22,975 nucleotides of DNA from JAGZEG01 sp963930185 (lineage in GTDB: Bacteria > Actinomycetota > Coriobacteriia > Coriobacteriales > UMGS124). Both the position numbers and the translations under genes were made by a program. The stretch is from the NCBI GenBank assembly GCA_963930185.1, contig CAWVLT010000077.1, positions 1 to 22,975 of the forward strand, read 5' to 3'. The notes under the pieces were generated by a model. That model saw only the letters and a program-made list of their open reading frames with translations, had not been told where the DNA came from and did no database searches. Positions 1 through 7,938 of the stretch are shown here, in pieces. Numbering within the stretch: the first letter of the stretch is position 1; each line of letters begins with the position of its first letter.

Positions 1-4
1 GGCC

Positions 5-23
5 CCTCGCTTATCATGCGAGG
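5..23. other. Short hairpin at the left edge
   Basis: The arms CCTCGC (5-10) and GCGAGG (18-23) form a perfect 6-bp stem around a 7-nt loop. It lies about 80 nt beyond the stop of the minus-strand gene ending at 105. There is no T-run on either side, so it is not a convincing intrinsic terminator. It is recorded only as a possible RNA 3' structure. Confidence 0.2.
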
Positions 24-104
24 TAGAACACCCGGCGCGCTGAGACAGGTCGGCCACAGCGCGATCGTCCGCCACGCTTGGGATGGCCGCACCACGCCCG
101 TCCG

Positions 105-503
105 CTACGCCTTGCTTGCCGTCCCCTGCGTGCGGCGCTCGTTGAGGCGCGCGATGGCTTCGGCGATGGGCGCTTCGTCCATGACCGGCGTGAGACCCTT
201 GGCGGCGACGATCTTCTGGGCGTGCGGACCGATCCTGGCGACGAGCACGTACTCGCAGTCGCCAAGGGCCTGCGCCATGACCGCATGCTGCACCTGATGC
301 GCGTCGTGGCCCTGCGGCGCGAGGAAGGGCGCGGCGACGTTCTTGCCCCACGTCGCGGGGGCCTCGGGCTCCTCGCGCCACTCCACGGGCTCAAAGGCGC
401 CGGTCTGCTCGTCTACGCGCACGACGAGGAACCTGCTCGCCTCGCCGAAGTGCACGTTGACGTTCTCGCCGTCAGAGGTGGCGACCCCTACGAGATATGA
501 CAT
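105..503 (-). CDS. NifX/NifB-family iron-molybdenum cofactor-binding domain protein
   Basis: A 132-aa single-domain protein that starts MSYLVGVATSDGENVNVHFG and continues with EASRFLVVRVD. This matches the beginning of the dinitrogenase Fe-Mo cofactor biosynthesis fold (PF02579; NifX, NafY and the C-terminal part of NifB), in which a small RNase-H-like domain holds a metal-sulfur cluster. The C-terminal half (ALGDCEYVLVARIGPHAQ, then a helix ending in polar residues) also fits. The start at 503 is chosen because AGGAGG lies 5 nt upstream; longer in-frame readings lack a ribosome site. No nitrogenase genes are nearby, so a generic Fe-S or Mo cluster-binding role is more likely than nitrogen fixation. 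It is divergent from a cysteine desulfurase, which fits cluster or sulfur handling, but the partner protein cannot be named. Confidence 0.85.
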   Translation of the reverse strand: MSYLVGVATSDGENVNVHFGEASRFLVVRVDEQTGAFEPVEWREEPEAPATWGKNVAAPFLAPQGHDAHQVQHAVMAQALGDCEYVLVARIGPHAQKIVAAKGLTPVMDEAPIAEAIARLNERRTQGTASKA

Positions 504-794
504 GCTCTCCTCCTGTTCTATTTGAGGCGCACGGGCATGGCGCCCGGGGCATGGCCGGCACGGGCCTGCGCCCTTCTGCCCGAGCTCGCGTTGCGTATGC
601 CGTAAGCCTACCCGAAAACGGCGGCCCGCGCACGGCTGCGGTGTCTTTTTCTGGCGTTGCGGCGTGGGGGCTGGCCCCGTGCGGCGGCATGCGGTACGCT
701 TCGTCCCATGAACATCACACGAGAGCCTCACCCCAACTCAACAGCGTCTCCCTCGCGGCAGGTTCCGACGTCCCGGACGTCGGCGACGCAGGGC

Positions 795-2072
795 ATGACG
801 GCGCATCGCGACGTCTACCTCGACTATGCCGCCGCTACCCCGATGGACCCGGCGGTGCTCGAGGCGATGCTGCCCTACCTCACCGACCGGTTCTACAACC
901 CGTCGGCCCCCTATGCCGCCGCCCGTGCCGTGCGCGCGGACTACGAGGCGGCCCGCGCGACCCTCGCGCGCCTCATCGGGGCGCGCCCCGCGTGCGTGAC
1001 CATCACCGCCGGGGCCACCGAGGCCAACAACCTCGCGTTTGCCTGGCTGGCGCCCGACGCCCATGTCGTGACGCTGGCCACGGAGCACGAGTCGGTCCTG
1101 TCGTGCGCGCGCGTTCGCGAGTGCACGCTGGTGGGCGTGGGCCACGACGGGCGCGTGGACCCCGCGCAGGTGGGCCGAGCGATCCGCCCCGACACCGAGC
1201 TGGTGAGCCTGTCGCTCGCCAACGGCGAGGTCGGCTGCGTCCAGCCGGTCCACGACGTGGCACTTCTCGTGGCGGCCGAACGCGCCCGGCGCCTCGAGGC
1301 GGGGGAGGATCGGCCCATCTGGCTGCACGTCGACGCCTCCCAGGCGGCGGCTCACCTATCCGTGGGGGTCTCCGCCCTGGGCGCCGACCTCATGACCCTG
1401 TCGGCGGCCAAGGTCTACGGCCCCAAGCAGGTGGGCCTGCTCTGGGCGCGCGAGGGCGTGCGCCTGTCACCCCTCGTCCGCGGCGGCGGGCAGGAGGCTG
1501 GGCTGCGCAGCGGGACGGAGAACGTGGCGGGCGCGGTCGGCTTTGCCCGCGCGCTGGAGCTGGCGTGCGAGCGGCGCGCCGAGGAGGCGCGGCGCCTGGC
1601 GGGCCTGCGCGGCCTCATGCAGCGGGAGCTTCTGCGGGCGTTTCCTTGGATGCTCGTGAGCGGCCCCAAAAAGCCGCGCTGGCGCCTGCCGGGGCACCTG
1701 AGCGTGGCGTTTCCCGGCCTGGAGGCGCGCCGCCTGGTGGTGCTGCTCGAGGGGCTGGGCGTCTCGGTGGGGACGGGCAGCGCGTGCGCGGCGAGCCGCA
1801 TGGAGCGATCGCACGTGCTTGCGGCCATGGGCCTCACGCCCGAGCAGGCCAACGGCAGCCTTCGCCTCACGCTGGGCAGGCCTACGACGCCGGACGACGT
1901 CCGCTACGCGCTCGACGCCATCTGCTCCGTGGTGCGCCAGGAGTGCGCGCGGCTGGGCGTCGACGAGCTCATGGGCGCGCCGGTGGCGGGCGGTGCCCGG
2001 TACGGTGCGTGCGGGGCGGCCGCGACGACGGTGACGGATCAGACGGAGGTCCCCAATGGCGAGCGAGCTTAA
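795..2072 (+). CDS. Cysteine desulfurase, NifS/IscS type (class V aminotransferase fold)
   Basis: A PLP enzyme that takes sulfur from L-cysteine as a persulfide for tRNA thiolation or Fe-S clusters. Numbered from 795 (425 aa), visible motifs are VYLDYAAATP near the N terminus, TAGATEANN (71-79), H98 in TEHES, HVDASQA with D180 and Q183, the PLP lysine K206 in SAAKVYGPKQ, RSGTEN (238-243) and the persulfide cysteine C331 in GTGSACAAS. The usual S-x-H-K around the lysine is S-A-A-K here. The start is uncertain: 795 places the conserved YLDYAA box at residue 8, but has only a weak AGGG close by; ATG 708 would add 29 polar residues and also lacks a ribosome site. It overlaps mnmA by 17 nt, so translation is probably coupled and MnmA is the likely sulfur acceptor. 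Confidence 0.92.
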   Translation: MTAHRDVYLDYAAATPMDPAVLEAMLPYLTDRFYNPSAPYAAARAVRADYEAARATLARLIGARPACVTITAGATEANNLAFAWLAPDAHVVTLATEHESVLSCARVRECTLVGVGHDGRVDPAQVGRAIRPDTELVSLSLANGEVGCVQPVHDVALLVAAERARRLEAGEDRPIWLHVDASQAAAHLSVGVSALGADLMTLSAAKVYGPKQVGLLWAREGVRLSPLVRGGGQEAGLRSGTENVAGAVGFARALELACERRAEEARRLAGLRGLMQRELLRAFPWMLVSGPKKPRWRLPGHLSVAFPGLEARRLVVLLEGLGVSVGTGSACAASRMERSHVLAAMGLTPEQANGSLRLTLGRPTTPDDVRYALDAICSVVRQECARLGVDELMGAPVAGGARYGACGAAATTVTDQTEVPNGERA

Positions 2073-3216
2073 CCAGGGCCGTGCCGGCCGCGTGTTCGTG
2101 GGAATGAGCGGCGGGGTGGACTCGTCGGTGTCCGCCGCCCTGCTCGTGGAGCAGGGCTACGACGTGACCGGCGTCTACCTGCGCACCTGGTCGCGCGATC
2201 TTCCCGGGCACAAGTGCCCCTGGGCGGAGGACCTGGCCGACGCCGAGCGCGTGGCGGCGCGTCTGGGCATCGAGCTCGTGGTGTGGGACTGCGAGGAGGA
2301 GTACCGCCAGGGTGTCGTCGAGTGCCTGGTCGACAGCTATCGACGGGGCCTCACGCCCAACCCGGACGTCATGTGCAACGAGAAGGTGAAGTTCGGGGTG
2401 TTCGCCCGCCGTGCCTTCGAGGCCGGCGCCGACTACGTGGCCACCGGCCACTACGCACGCACCGCGCCGCTTGCGTCGGATGTGGCCGGCGCCGACGCCC
2501 CCGCGACGCCTCCGCGCGCTCGCCTGATGCGTGCGGCCGACGAGCACAAGGACCAGACCTACTTTCTGTGGCGCGTGGGCGGCGACGTGCTCGCTCGCAC
2601 CCTCTTCCCGATAGGGGACGTCCCCGCCAAGGCGCAGGTTCGCGAGATGGCGGCGCAGCGCGGACTCATCGTCGCGGACAAGCCCGACTCCCAGGGCATC
2701 TGCTTCGTGGGGCCGGTGGGCCTGCGGCCGTTTCTGCTCGACTACATCGAGCGCAGGCCGGGGGACATCGTCGAGTGGGGCACGGGCAGGGTGCTCGGCC
2801 GCCACGAGGGGGCGTTCCTCTTCACCGTTGGCCAGCGACACGGCCTCGACCTGGGCGGGGGGCCCGCGCGCTACGTGGTGAGCACCGACGCGCGCGCCAA
2901 CGTGGTTACCGTGACTGACGACCCCCGCTGTCCCGGCCTGTGGTGCCGTCGGCTCGAGCTGGGCGACGTGCGCTGGGTGAACGCCGCACCTGCGCCCGGG
3001 CGCTACCTGGTGAGGTGCCGCCACACCGGCGAGCTTGTGGACGCCCTGGTCGAGCCGGCGGGCGAGGGCGGCGCGCGCGTGACCTTCGGCGAGGACCGCC
3101 ATGCCGTGGCGCCCGGCCAGTCGGTCGTGGTGTACGACGGCCCGGAGTGCCTCGGCGGCGGCGTGGTTCTGCCCCCGTGGGCGGGCGACGGGTCGGACAA
3201 GGGGGCGCGCCCCTAG
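2056..3216 (+). CDS. mnmA: tRNA-specific 2-thiouridylase MnmA
   Basis: An ATP-dependent enzyme that adds sulfur to C2 of the wobble uridine (U34) of Lys, Glu and Gln tRNAs. The 386-aa product has the PP-loop SGGVDSS (18-24) that binds ATP, NPDVMCN with catalytic Cys107, DQTYFL (166-171), and SQGICFVG with the second catalytic cysteine Cys216. FTVGQRHGLDLGGG begins the central and C-terminal beta domains. Length is close to the family norm of about 360-370 aa; residues 138-153 (alanine/proline-rich) form a small extra loop before the RLMRA strand. ATG 2056 has GGAGGT at 2045-2050 and overlaps the end of the cysteine desulfurase by 17 nt, which supports one transcript and direct sulfur hand-off. 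Confidence 0.97.
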   Translation: MASELNQGRAGRVFVGMSGGVDSSVSAALLVEQGYDVTGVYLRTWSRDLPGHKCPWAEDLADAERVAARLGIELVVWDCEEEYRQGVVECLVDSYRRGLTPNPDVMCNEKVKFGVFARRAFEAGADYVATGHYARTAPLASDVAGADAPATPPRARLMRAADEHKDQTYFLWRVGGDVLARTLFPIGDVPAKAQVREMAAQRGLIVADKPDSQGICFVGPVGLRPFLLDYIERRPGDIVEWGTGRVLGRHEGAFLFTVGQRHGLDLGGGPARYVVSTDARANVVTVTDDPRCPGLWCRRLELGDVRWVNAAPAPGRYLVRCRHTGELVDALVEPAGEGGARVTFGEDRHAVAPGQSVVVYDGPECLGGGVVLPPWAGDGSDKGARP

Positions 3217-3264
3217 CGCGCGGCCGGACTCCTCGGCGCCGTGACGAAACGGATGGGACCGCTC

Positions 3265-4029
3265 ATGCCCGACCTGACAACGCTGCTCATCGTGTGCCCG
3301 CTCGTGTTCCTCGGCGGCCTGGTCGACTCCATCGCCGGGGGAGGCGGCATCATAACGCTGCCCGCCTACCTCATGGCGGGCGTCCCAGCCCATATGGCGC
3401 TTGCCACCAACAAGGCGTCGAGCTCAGTGGGGACGCTCGTGGCGACGGCGCGCCTTGCCCGCGGCGGCTACATCGACGTGCTGCTCGCCCTGCCTGCGGT
3501 CGCGTGCGCCCTGGTGGGGAGTCCCGTGGGGGCGCGGATGGCCCTGCTCGTGCCCGAGGGGGTGTTTCGCGTCATCCTCATGGTGGCGCTGCCGCTCATC
3601 GCCGTGCTGGTGCTGCGCGAGAAGACGTTGCATCCCCAGACGCTCCCCATGTCCCGTCGCCGCCGCGGGCTCGTCATGGCGGCGTGCGCGCTGGCATGTG
3701 GGTGCTACGACGGGTTCTATGGCCCGGGCACGGGGACGTTCTTGCTGCTGTGCTTCTCCCGGTTCGCCGGGCTGGGCGTGCGTGACGCCTCGGGCCAGAC
3801 CAAGGCGGTGAACCTTGCGAGCAACGTCGCGGCCCTGGTGACCTTCGCTCTGTCGGGGCAGATCTGGTGGTCGCTCGGCCTTATCGCGGGCGTCTTTGGT
3901 ATTGCGGGCAACTACATCGGCGCCGGCCTGGTCCTCAGGGGCGGCATCCGCGCGGTGCGGCCCATCATCGCGGTCGTGCTCGCGGCGCTGTTCGTCAAGA
4001 CGGCCCTGGAGCTCGCGGGCGTGATGTAG
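3265..4029 (+). CDS. TauE/SafE-family membrane permease (putative sulfite/organosulfonate exporter)
   Basis: An integral membrane protein of about 254 aa with roughly eight hydrophobic helices. It shows the internal duplication of the TauE/SafE family (PF01925): GGLVDSIAGGGGIITLP with NKASSSVGT in the first half, and GCYDGFYGPGTGTFLL with TKAVNLASNVAAL in the second. Members move sulfite, sulfoacetate or related anions, but the substrate cannot be read from sequence. The start is unsettled among GTG 3241, ATG 3253 and ATG 3265; 3265 is taken because TGGGA lies a few bases upstream and the hydrophobic helix then begins soon after the N terminus. It lies 48 nt after mnmA on the same strand, so cotranscription with the sulfur genes is possible. 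Confidence 0.9.
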   Translation: MPDLTTLLIVCPLVFLGGLVDSIAGGGGIITLPAYLMAGVPAHMALATNKASSSVGTLVATARLARGGYIDVLLALPAVACALVGSPVGARMALLVPEGVFRVILMVALPLIAVLVLREKTLHPQTLPMSRRRRGLVMAACALACGCYDGFYGPGTGTFLLLCFSRFAGLGVRDASGQTKAVNLASNVAALVTFALSGQIWWSLGLIAGVFGIAGNYIGAGLVLRGGIRAVRPIIAVVLAALFVKTALELAGVM

Positions 4030-4117
4030 CGGCTGCGACGCGCCTGCGGCACGCGCTGGCCGGGGTCACGTGGGGCGTGCCGACTGGGGACCTGCGACGT
4101 TCTCTGGCCGGGGCCCT

Positions 4118-4177
4118 GGGCAAATATCCGGTTACTTTTGCGGCTTCTGGCCCTGTAGGGTGTCCGAATATTTGCCC
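4118..4177. repeat. 60-bp intergenic dyad element
   Basis: The 14-nt arms GGGCAAATATCCGG (4118-4131) and CCGAATATTTGCCC (4164-4177) are inverted copies with one mismatch. The 32-nt centre contains a second perfect dyad, CCCTGTAGGG (4151-4160). The arms are AT-rich cores in a GC-rich gap. There is no T-run, and the next promoter lies 64 nt downstream, so it reads as a structured dispersed repeat or a regulator site rather than a terminator. The rest of the 4030-4309 gap holds only the promoter at 4241-4270. Confidence 0.55.
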
Positions 4178-4240
4178 CGGCTGTCCAGGTGGCGTCCGGA
4201 CGTCTTTTCAGCCGGCCTCCACAAGGGTGCCACACCGTTT

Positions 4241-4270
4241 TTGCCATATGAGCTGCACCTGGGGTAGACT
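4241..4270 (+). promoter_or_regulatory. Sigma-70-type promoter of the secreted coiled-coil gene
   Basis: TTGCCA (-35, 4241-4246) and TAGACT (-10, 4265-4270) are separated by 18 nt. Transcription would begin near 4277, about 33 nt before the chosen ATG at 4310. A similar GGTAGACTA -10 context recurs upstream of clpC at 21207-21215. Confidence 0.55.
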
Positions 4271-4309
4271 AGTGAGACGAACATGCCCCAACGCAGCCAA
4301 GGGAGCTCC

Positions 4310-5683
4310 ATGCAACGAGGGACCCAACGTACCACGGGCACAGGGCCGTCGAAGGGCCTGACATGCAACGAGTCACCGTCGATGCGCGCACAGGTGCCGG
4401 CGCCGCTGCGCATGGCTTGCGTGGTCACTCTCGTCGGCTGCCTCGCGAGCTTTGCCGCACCGTCGCTGCTGCCTTCCGGCGCCGCGGCGGACGATGCCGC
4501 GACGATCGACTTCCAGTCCGTGAGCAGCCCGGTGACCGACGCGATCCCCAGCGAGATCCAACAGCGCGTCGAGGACACGGCCGCAGCGTACAACGAGGCC
4601 GTCGCCATGCGCGAGGACCTCGAGGCTCAGATCGCCGAGAACCAGCAGCGCATCGACGAGCTCGAGGTGCAGCTTCCCGAGCTGCAGGAGCGCGCCGCCG
4701 AGGCCATGCGGACCACGTATCGCTTCCAGCAGAACGGTGGCGGGCTGGTCGAACTCATTCTCTCGAGCGAGTCGTTCGATTCGTTCATCTCCATGCTCAT
4801 GTATCTGAACGCCGCCCAGGAGAGCAGCGTCGGCCACATCGAGGAGCTGGCCGCCGCCCAGGCCGAGCTCACCGCGCAGCGCTCGGAGCTCGACGTGGCG
4901 CTGCAGCAGGCACAGGAGCAGGAGGCCGCCGCCCAGGAGGCGCTTGAGCAGGCCCGGGCCGCGCGCGAGGAGGCCCAGCGCCAGGCCGAGGAGCAGGCCC
5001 GCCGCGCCGCCGAGGAGCGTGCCGCCGCCCAGGCACGGGCCGAGGCCGAGGCGGCCGCCCGGGCGCAGGCGGCAACCCAGGCCGGCGCCACGGCTACCGA
5101 CGCCGCTTCCGGGGCGCAGCCCGACCAGGCTCCCGCCGACAACGGCTCGCAGCAGCCCGCAGCCGATGACGCCGTCGTGGTCGACGAGTCTCCCGCCCCC
5201 GATGCCGGCACTGGCGGGGAGGGCGTCGGCGAGGCGGCAGACGGCGCGGATGGCGGTGACGCGACGGGCTCGGGCGACGAGGGCTCCGCCGACGGCTCGG
5301 GCGCGGTGGACTGGTCCTCCGAGCGTGACGCGTTCGTGGCGCAGTGGGCGGGCCGCATCGACGCCTATCTTGCCGGTTCCCCCATGGCGGGGCAGGGGGC
5401 GACCTTCGCGGCGGCCGCCTGGGACTACGGCGTGGACCCGCGCTTCTCTCCAGCCATCGCCTTTGTCGAGAGCACGCTGGGCGCCTACTGCTTCCTGCCC
5501 TACAACGCCTGGGGATGGGGAAGCTCGAGCTGGAGTAGCTGGGAGGAGGCCATCTACGCACACGTGGCGGGGCTTTCGCGCGGCTATGGCCCCACGCTCG
5601 ACTACGAGGACGCCCTGAGCTACTGCCCGCCCAACGCCGACGAGTGGTACAACCTGGTGCTCAGCCAGATGAACTCGATTTAG
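4310..5683 (+). CDS. Secreted coiled-coil protein with C-terminal lysozyme-like domain (PcsB-type N terminus)
   Basis: A 457-aa exported cell-wall protein. Residues 25-62 look like a signal peptide (MRAQVPAPLR, a hydrophobic stretch, then GAAADDA). Residues 82-130 and 172-256 are coiled coil. The segment MRTTYRFQQNGGG followed by LSSESFDSFISM (133-162) matches the PcsB/CwlO-type coiled-coil regulator domain of peptidoglycan hydrolases. Residues 257-332 are an acidic Ala/Gly/Asp linker. Residues 340-457 (WDYGVDPRFSPAIAFVEST, YNAWGWGS, YGPTLDYEDALSYC) resemble the lysozyme-like/glucosaminidase superfamily, with E388 as candidate catalytic acid. The usual partner of this coiled coil is a CHAP or NlpC/P60 peptidase, so this pairing is notable. 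ATG 4310 has AAGGGAG 5 nt upstream; ATG 4382 would give a more standard signal peptide but lacks a ribosome site. A role in septal wall cleavage is inferred. Confidence 0.8.
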   Translation: MQRGTQRTTGTGPSKGLTCNESPSMRAQVPAPLRMACVVTLVGCLASFAAPSLLPSGAAADDAATIDFQSVSSPVTDAIPSEIQQRVEDTAAAYNEAVAMREDLEAQIAENQQRIDELEVQLPELQERAAEAMRTTYRFQQNGGGLVELILSSESFDSFISMLMYLNAAQESSVGHIEELAAAQAELTAQRSELDVALQQAQEQEAAAQEALEQARAAREEAQRQAEEQARRAAEERAAAQARAEAEAAARAQAATQAGATATDAASGAQPDQAPADNGSQQPAADDAVVVDESPAPDAGTGGEGVGEAADGADGGDATGSGDEGSADGSGAVDWSSERDAFVAQWAGRIDAYLAGSPMAGQGATFAAAAWDYGVDPRFSPAIAFVESTLGAYCFLPYNAWGWGSSSWSSWEEAIYAHVAGLSRGYGPTLDYEDALSYCPPNADEWYNLVLSQMNSI

Positions 5684-5700
5684 GATCTAGACAATACAAA

Positions 5701-5730
5701 GGGGTACGCCCCGCGTTTGGGACGCACCCC
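5701..5730 (-). terminator. Candidate terminator between convergent genes
   Basis: GGGGTACGCCCC and GGACGCACCCC form a roughly 12-bp stem with two mismatches and a 6-nt loop. Read on the minus strand the stem is followed by TTTGTATT, a modest T-tract. It lies 170 nt past the stop of the minus-strand DUF2089 gene and 17 nt past the plus-strand stop at 5683. It could also cap the plus-strand transcript, although that side has no T-run. A weaker GGGC-CTTG-GCCC-TTTT hairpin on the plus strand lies at 5821-5836. Confidence 0.35.
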
Positions 5731-5900
5731 ATGGGTTAGTAATATACGCTGGTGCCAGTGAGTCGGTGCCGTGCATGGGCCGTCGCTATTTGTGGGCCGG
5801 TGCGGGCTGGCGCTGAGTACGGGCCTTGGCCCTTTTCCCGCGCTTGCCAGTCCTGAGCCGCGCATCGCGCACGTCGGCCCACCCACCGCTTCTCGAGATG

Positions 5901-6281
5901 TTACTCGGCCTGCTCGTCCTGGGCCTCGACCTCGGTGCTCACGATGGCGCTCGCGCGCTTGCGACCGCGGCGCACCGGCGGGATGGCGTCCTCGGCGCTC
6001 GTGTCGCCGTCGTCCTCGGCGTAGCCCAGGACCTCGAGCAGCGAGTCAAGACGGCTGCGCGTGGTGGGGTAGGACATGCCCAGGCGAACGCCCACGTCCT
6101 TGAGGTTGCCGCGGCACTTGAGGAACACCTCGAGGAACGCGAGCTGCTCGGGGGCAAGGTGCGAGAAGCGGCCGAGCGCGAAGTCGCCGCTCACCTGCGT
6201 CTCGCAGTTGGGGCAGTACAGAACGCGGGCCTGCATCTCGTGGCCGCAGGCGGGGCAGGTGCTGGGAATCTCGTAAGCCAT
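5901..6281 (-). CDS. DUF2089 family zinc-ribbon/HTH protein
   Basis: A 126-aa protein with an N-terminal zinc ribbon (CPACGHEM at residues 9-16 and CPNCETQV near 23-30). A helical domain follows, SHLAPEQLAFLEVFLKCRGN then LKDVGVRLGMSYPTTRSRLD, that looks like a sigma-factor-like helix-turn-helix. This order is that of DUF2089 (PF09862). Some family members act as DNA-binding regulators, but no target is known here. The C terminus (RRGRKRAS then an acidic tail) is variable. The start at 6281 has AAAGGG about 9 nt upstream. It is expressed from its own AT-rich upstream region rather than from engB, which ends 209 nt away. Confidence 0.88.
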   Translation of the reverse strand: MAYEIPSTCPACGHEMQARVLYCPNCETQVSGDFALGRFSHLAPEQLAFLEVFLKCRGNLKDVGVRLGMSYPTTRSRLDSLLEVLGYAEDDGDTSAEDAIPPVRRGRKRASAIVSTEVEAQDEQAE

Positions 6282-6334
6282 GGAAAACGCCCTTTCGAAA
6301 AAAGCTAAGACTCGATGTGTCCTTCGAGCAGCGA

Positions 6335-6363
6335 ACTATACCACGCCTTTAATCGAGACATGA
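6335..6363 (-). promoter_or_regulatory. Candidate promoter of the DUF2089 gene
   Basis: On the minus strand a TATAGT -10 (6335-6340) lies 17 nt downstream of a weak TCATGT -35 (6358-6363), about 54 nt before the start codon. The flanking 6340-6440 is strikingly AT-rich for this genome and contains an 11-bp palindrome GTTGACTCAAC (6416-6426) that could be a regulator site. Confidence 0.4.
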
Positions 6364-6490
6364 AAATGCATGAATAAAACTATATGAAAGTATATTGAAT
6401 GACTTTCGACCTCATGTTGACTCAACTTTTTATGGAAAAGCCGGTTTCACATCATGCTTTCTGCATCCCGCATCCGCCCCGTCGACCTGC

Positions 6491-7084
6491 CTAGACGGCG
6501 CGGCAGCACTCCTCGATGTAGGTGCGCAGCTGGGGGATGCCCGTGCCCTTCTCGGCGCTGGTCAGGAGCATGCGCACGTCCTCGCCGATGCCCAGGCCCT
6601 CGCGCAGCACCTCCACCTGCTTCTCCCGCGCCTGGACGCCGAGCTTATCGGCCTTGGTGAGCACCACGCAGTACGGAAGGTTGAGCGCCTTGAGAAAGTC
6701 GATCATCTGGATGTCGAGCTTCTGCGGGGGGATGCGGATGTCCACGAGCGACGCGACCAGCGCGAAGCGGCGCTTCTGGTTGAGATAGCCCTCGATGAGC
6801 TTCGCCCACTTGGCGACCTCGGTTTTGGCGACCTTCGCATAGCCGTAGCCGGGCAGGTCCACCAGGTGGATCTTCTCGACCTCGTAGAAGTTGATCGTCG
6901 CGGTCTTGCCGGGCGTCTGCGACACCTTGGCAAGCGACTTGCGGTTGAGCAGCTTGTTGAGCAGGGAGGACTTGCCCACGTTCGACCTGCCGGCGAACAC
7001 CACCTCGGGGATGGTCGAGGCGGGCAGCTGGCTTACGGTGGAGCATGCCCGCTCGAAACGGGCGAGGTTGTAGTTGATGGCCAT
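6491..7084 (-). CDS. engB: Ribosome biogenesis GTPase EngB/YsxC (YihA)
   Basis: A 197-aa circularly conserved TRAFAC GTPase that acts in late assembly of the large ribosomal subunit. G1 is GRSNVGKSS (32-40), the switch I threonine is in KTATINFYEV, G3 is DLPGYGYA (76-83), G4 is TKADK (143-147) and G5 is SAEKG (176-180). Length is standard. The start at 7084 is preferred over the ATG at 7102 because AGGAGGT lies 6 nt upstream and MAINYNLARF is a typical beginning. The gene is divergent from rnhA. In many genomes engB follows lon or clpX; here it appears monocistronic. Confidence 0.97.
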   Translation of the reverse strand: MAINYNLARFERACSTVSQLPASTIPEVVFAGRSNVGKSSLLNKLLNRKSLAKVSQTPGKTATINFYEVEKIHLVDLPGYGYAKVAKTEVAKWAKLIEGYLNQKRRFALVASLVDIRIPPQKLDIQMIDFLKALNLPYCVVLTKADKLGVQAREKQVEVLREGLGIGEDVRMLLTSAEKGTGIPQLRTYIEECCRAV

Positions 7085-7443
7085 GGTGGTACCTCCTTGC
7101 ATGTGCCGTCAGGCGCGGGCGCCCGCGTGCGTCGTGCGGTGCTCGGGGTCGCTCGTCGGCGACCTGCGCACATGGTAGCAGCTTGCGGCGCCCCGGCTTA
7201 CGAGAGCGCCTCCTCGCCTCTGATTTTCCGGGCGGGCCCACCATGAGCACACGGGGTGCACACCTGCAGCACATCTGGGCGGGGGTCTGTCGTTTTGACG
7301 CGCGCTCGCTGGCGGGCAGGCTGGCGGTCGTTCGTTTTGCTAGAGTCTTCACCTGCGCCAGATGGCGCCACCCTGATTCGTTTGCCCGTGACCCGGCCCT
7401 AGGTGGGCCCGCCGTCTCTGAGAGTGGGGGAGAGCACCGACCT
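7085..7443. other. Intergenic region between divergent engB and rnhA
   Basis: This 359-nt gap shows no credible reading frame. It should hold the promoters of both flanking genes. The only recognisable plus-strand element is the extended -10 at 7338-7346. I see no riboswitch-like fold or repeated motif. Confidence 0.5.
7338..7346 (+). promoter_or_regulatory. Extended -10 promoter candidate for rnhA
   Basis: TGCTAGAGT (TG-N-TAGAGT) is an extended -10 element with no good -35 at the proper distance. It lies about 98 nt before the rnhA start codon. Confidence 0.35.

Positions 7444-7938
<495 letters not shown>

Noticed and set aside
105..503. Part of a nitrogen-fixation cluster
   Set aside because: NifX-like and NifS-like proteins are present, but there are no nifHDK, nifE/N or full-length nifB genes; both families occur widely outside nitrogen fixation.
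497..2107. Long 536-codon plus-strand frame over the cysteine desulfurase
   Set aside because: It is Arg/Gly/Pro-rich, has no family motifs and overlaps the gene that carries all cysteine desulfurase motifs; a high-GC shadow frame.
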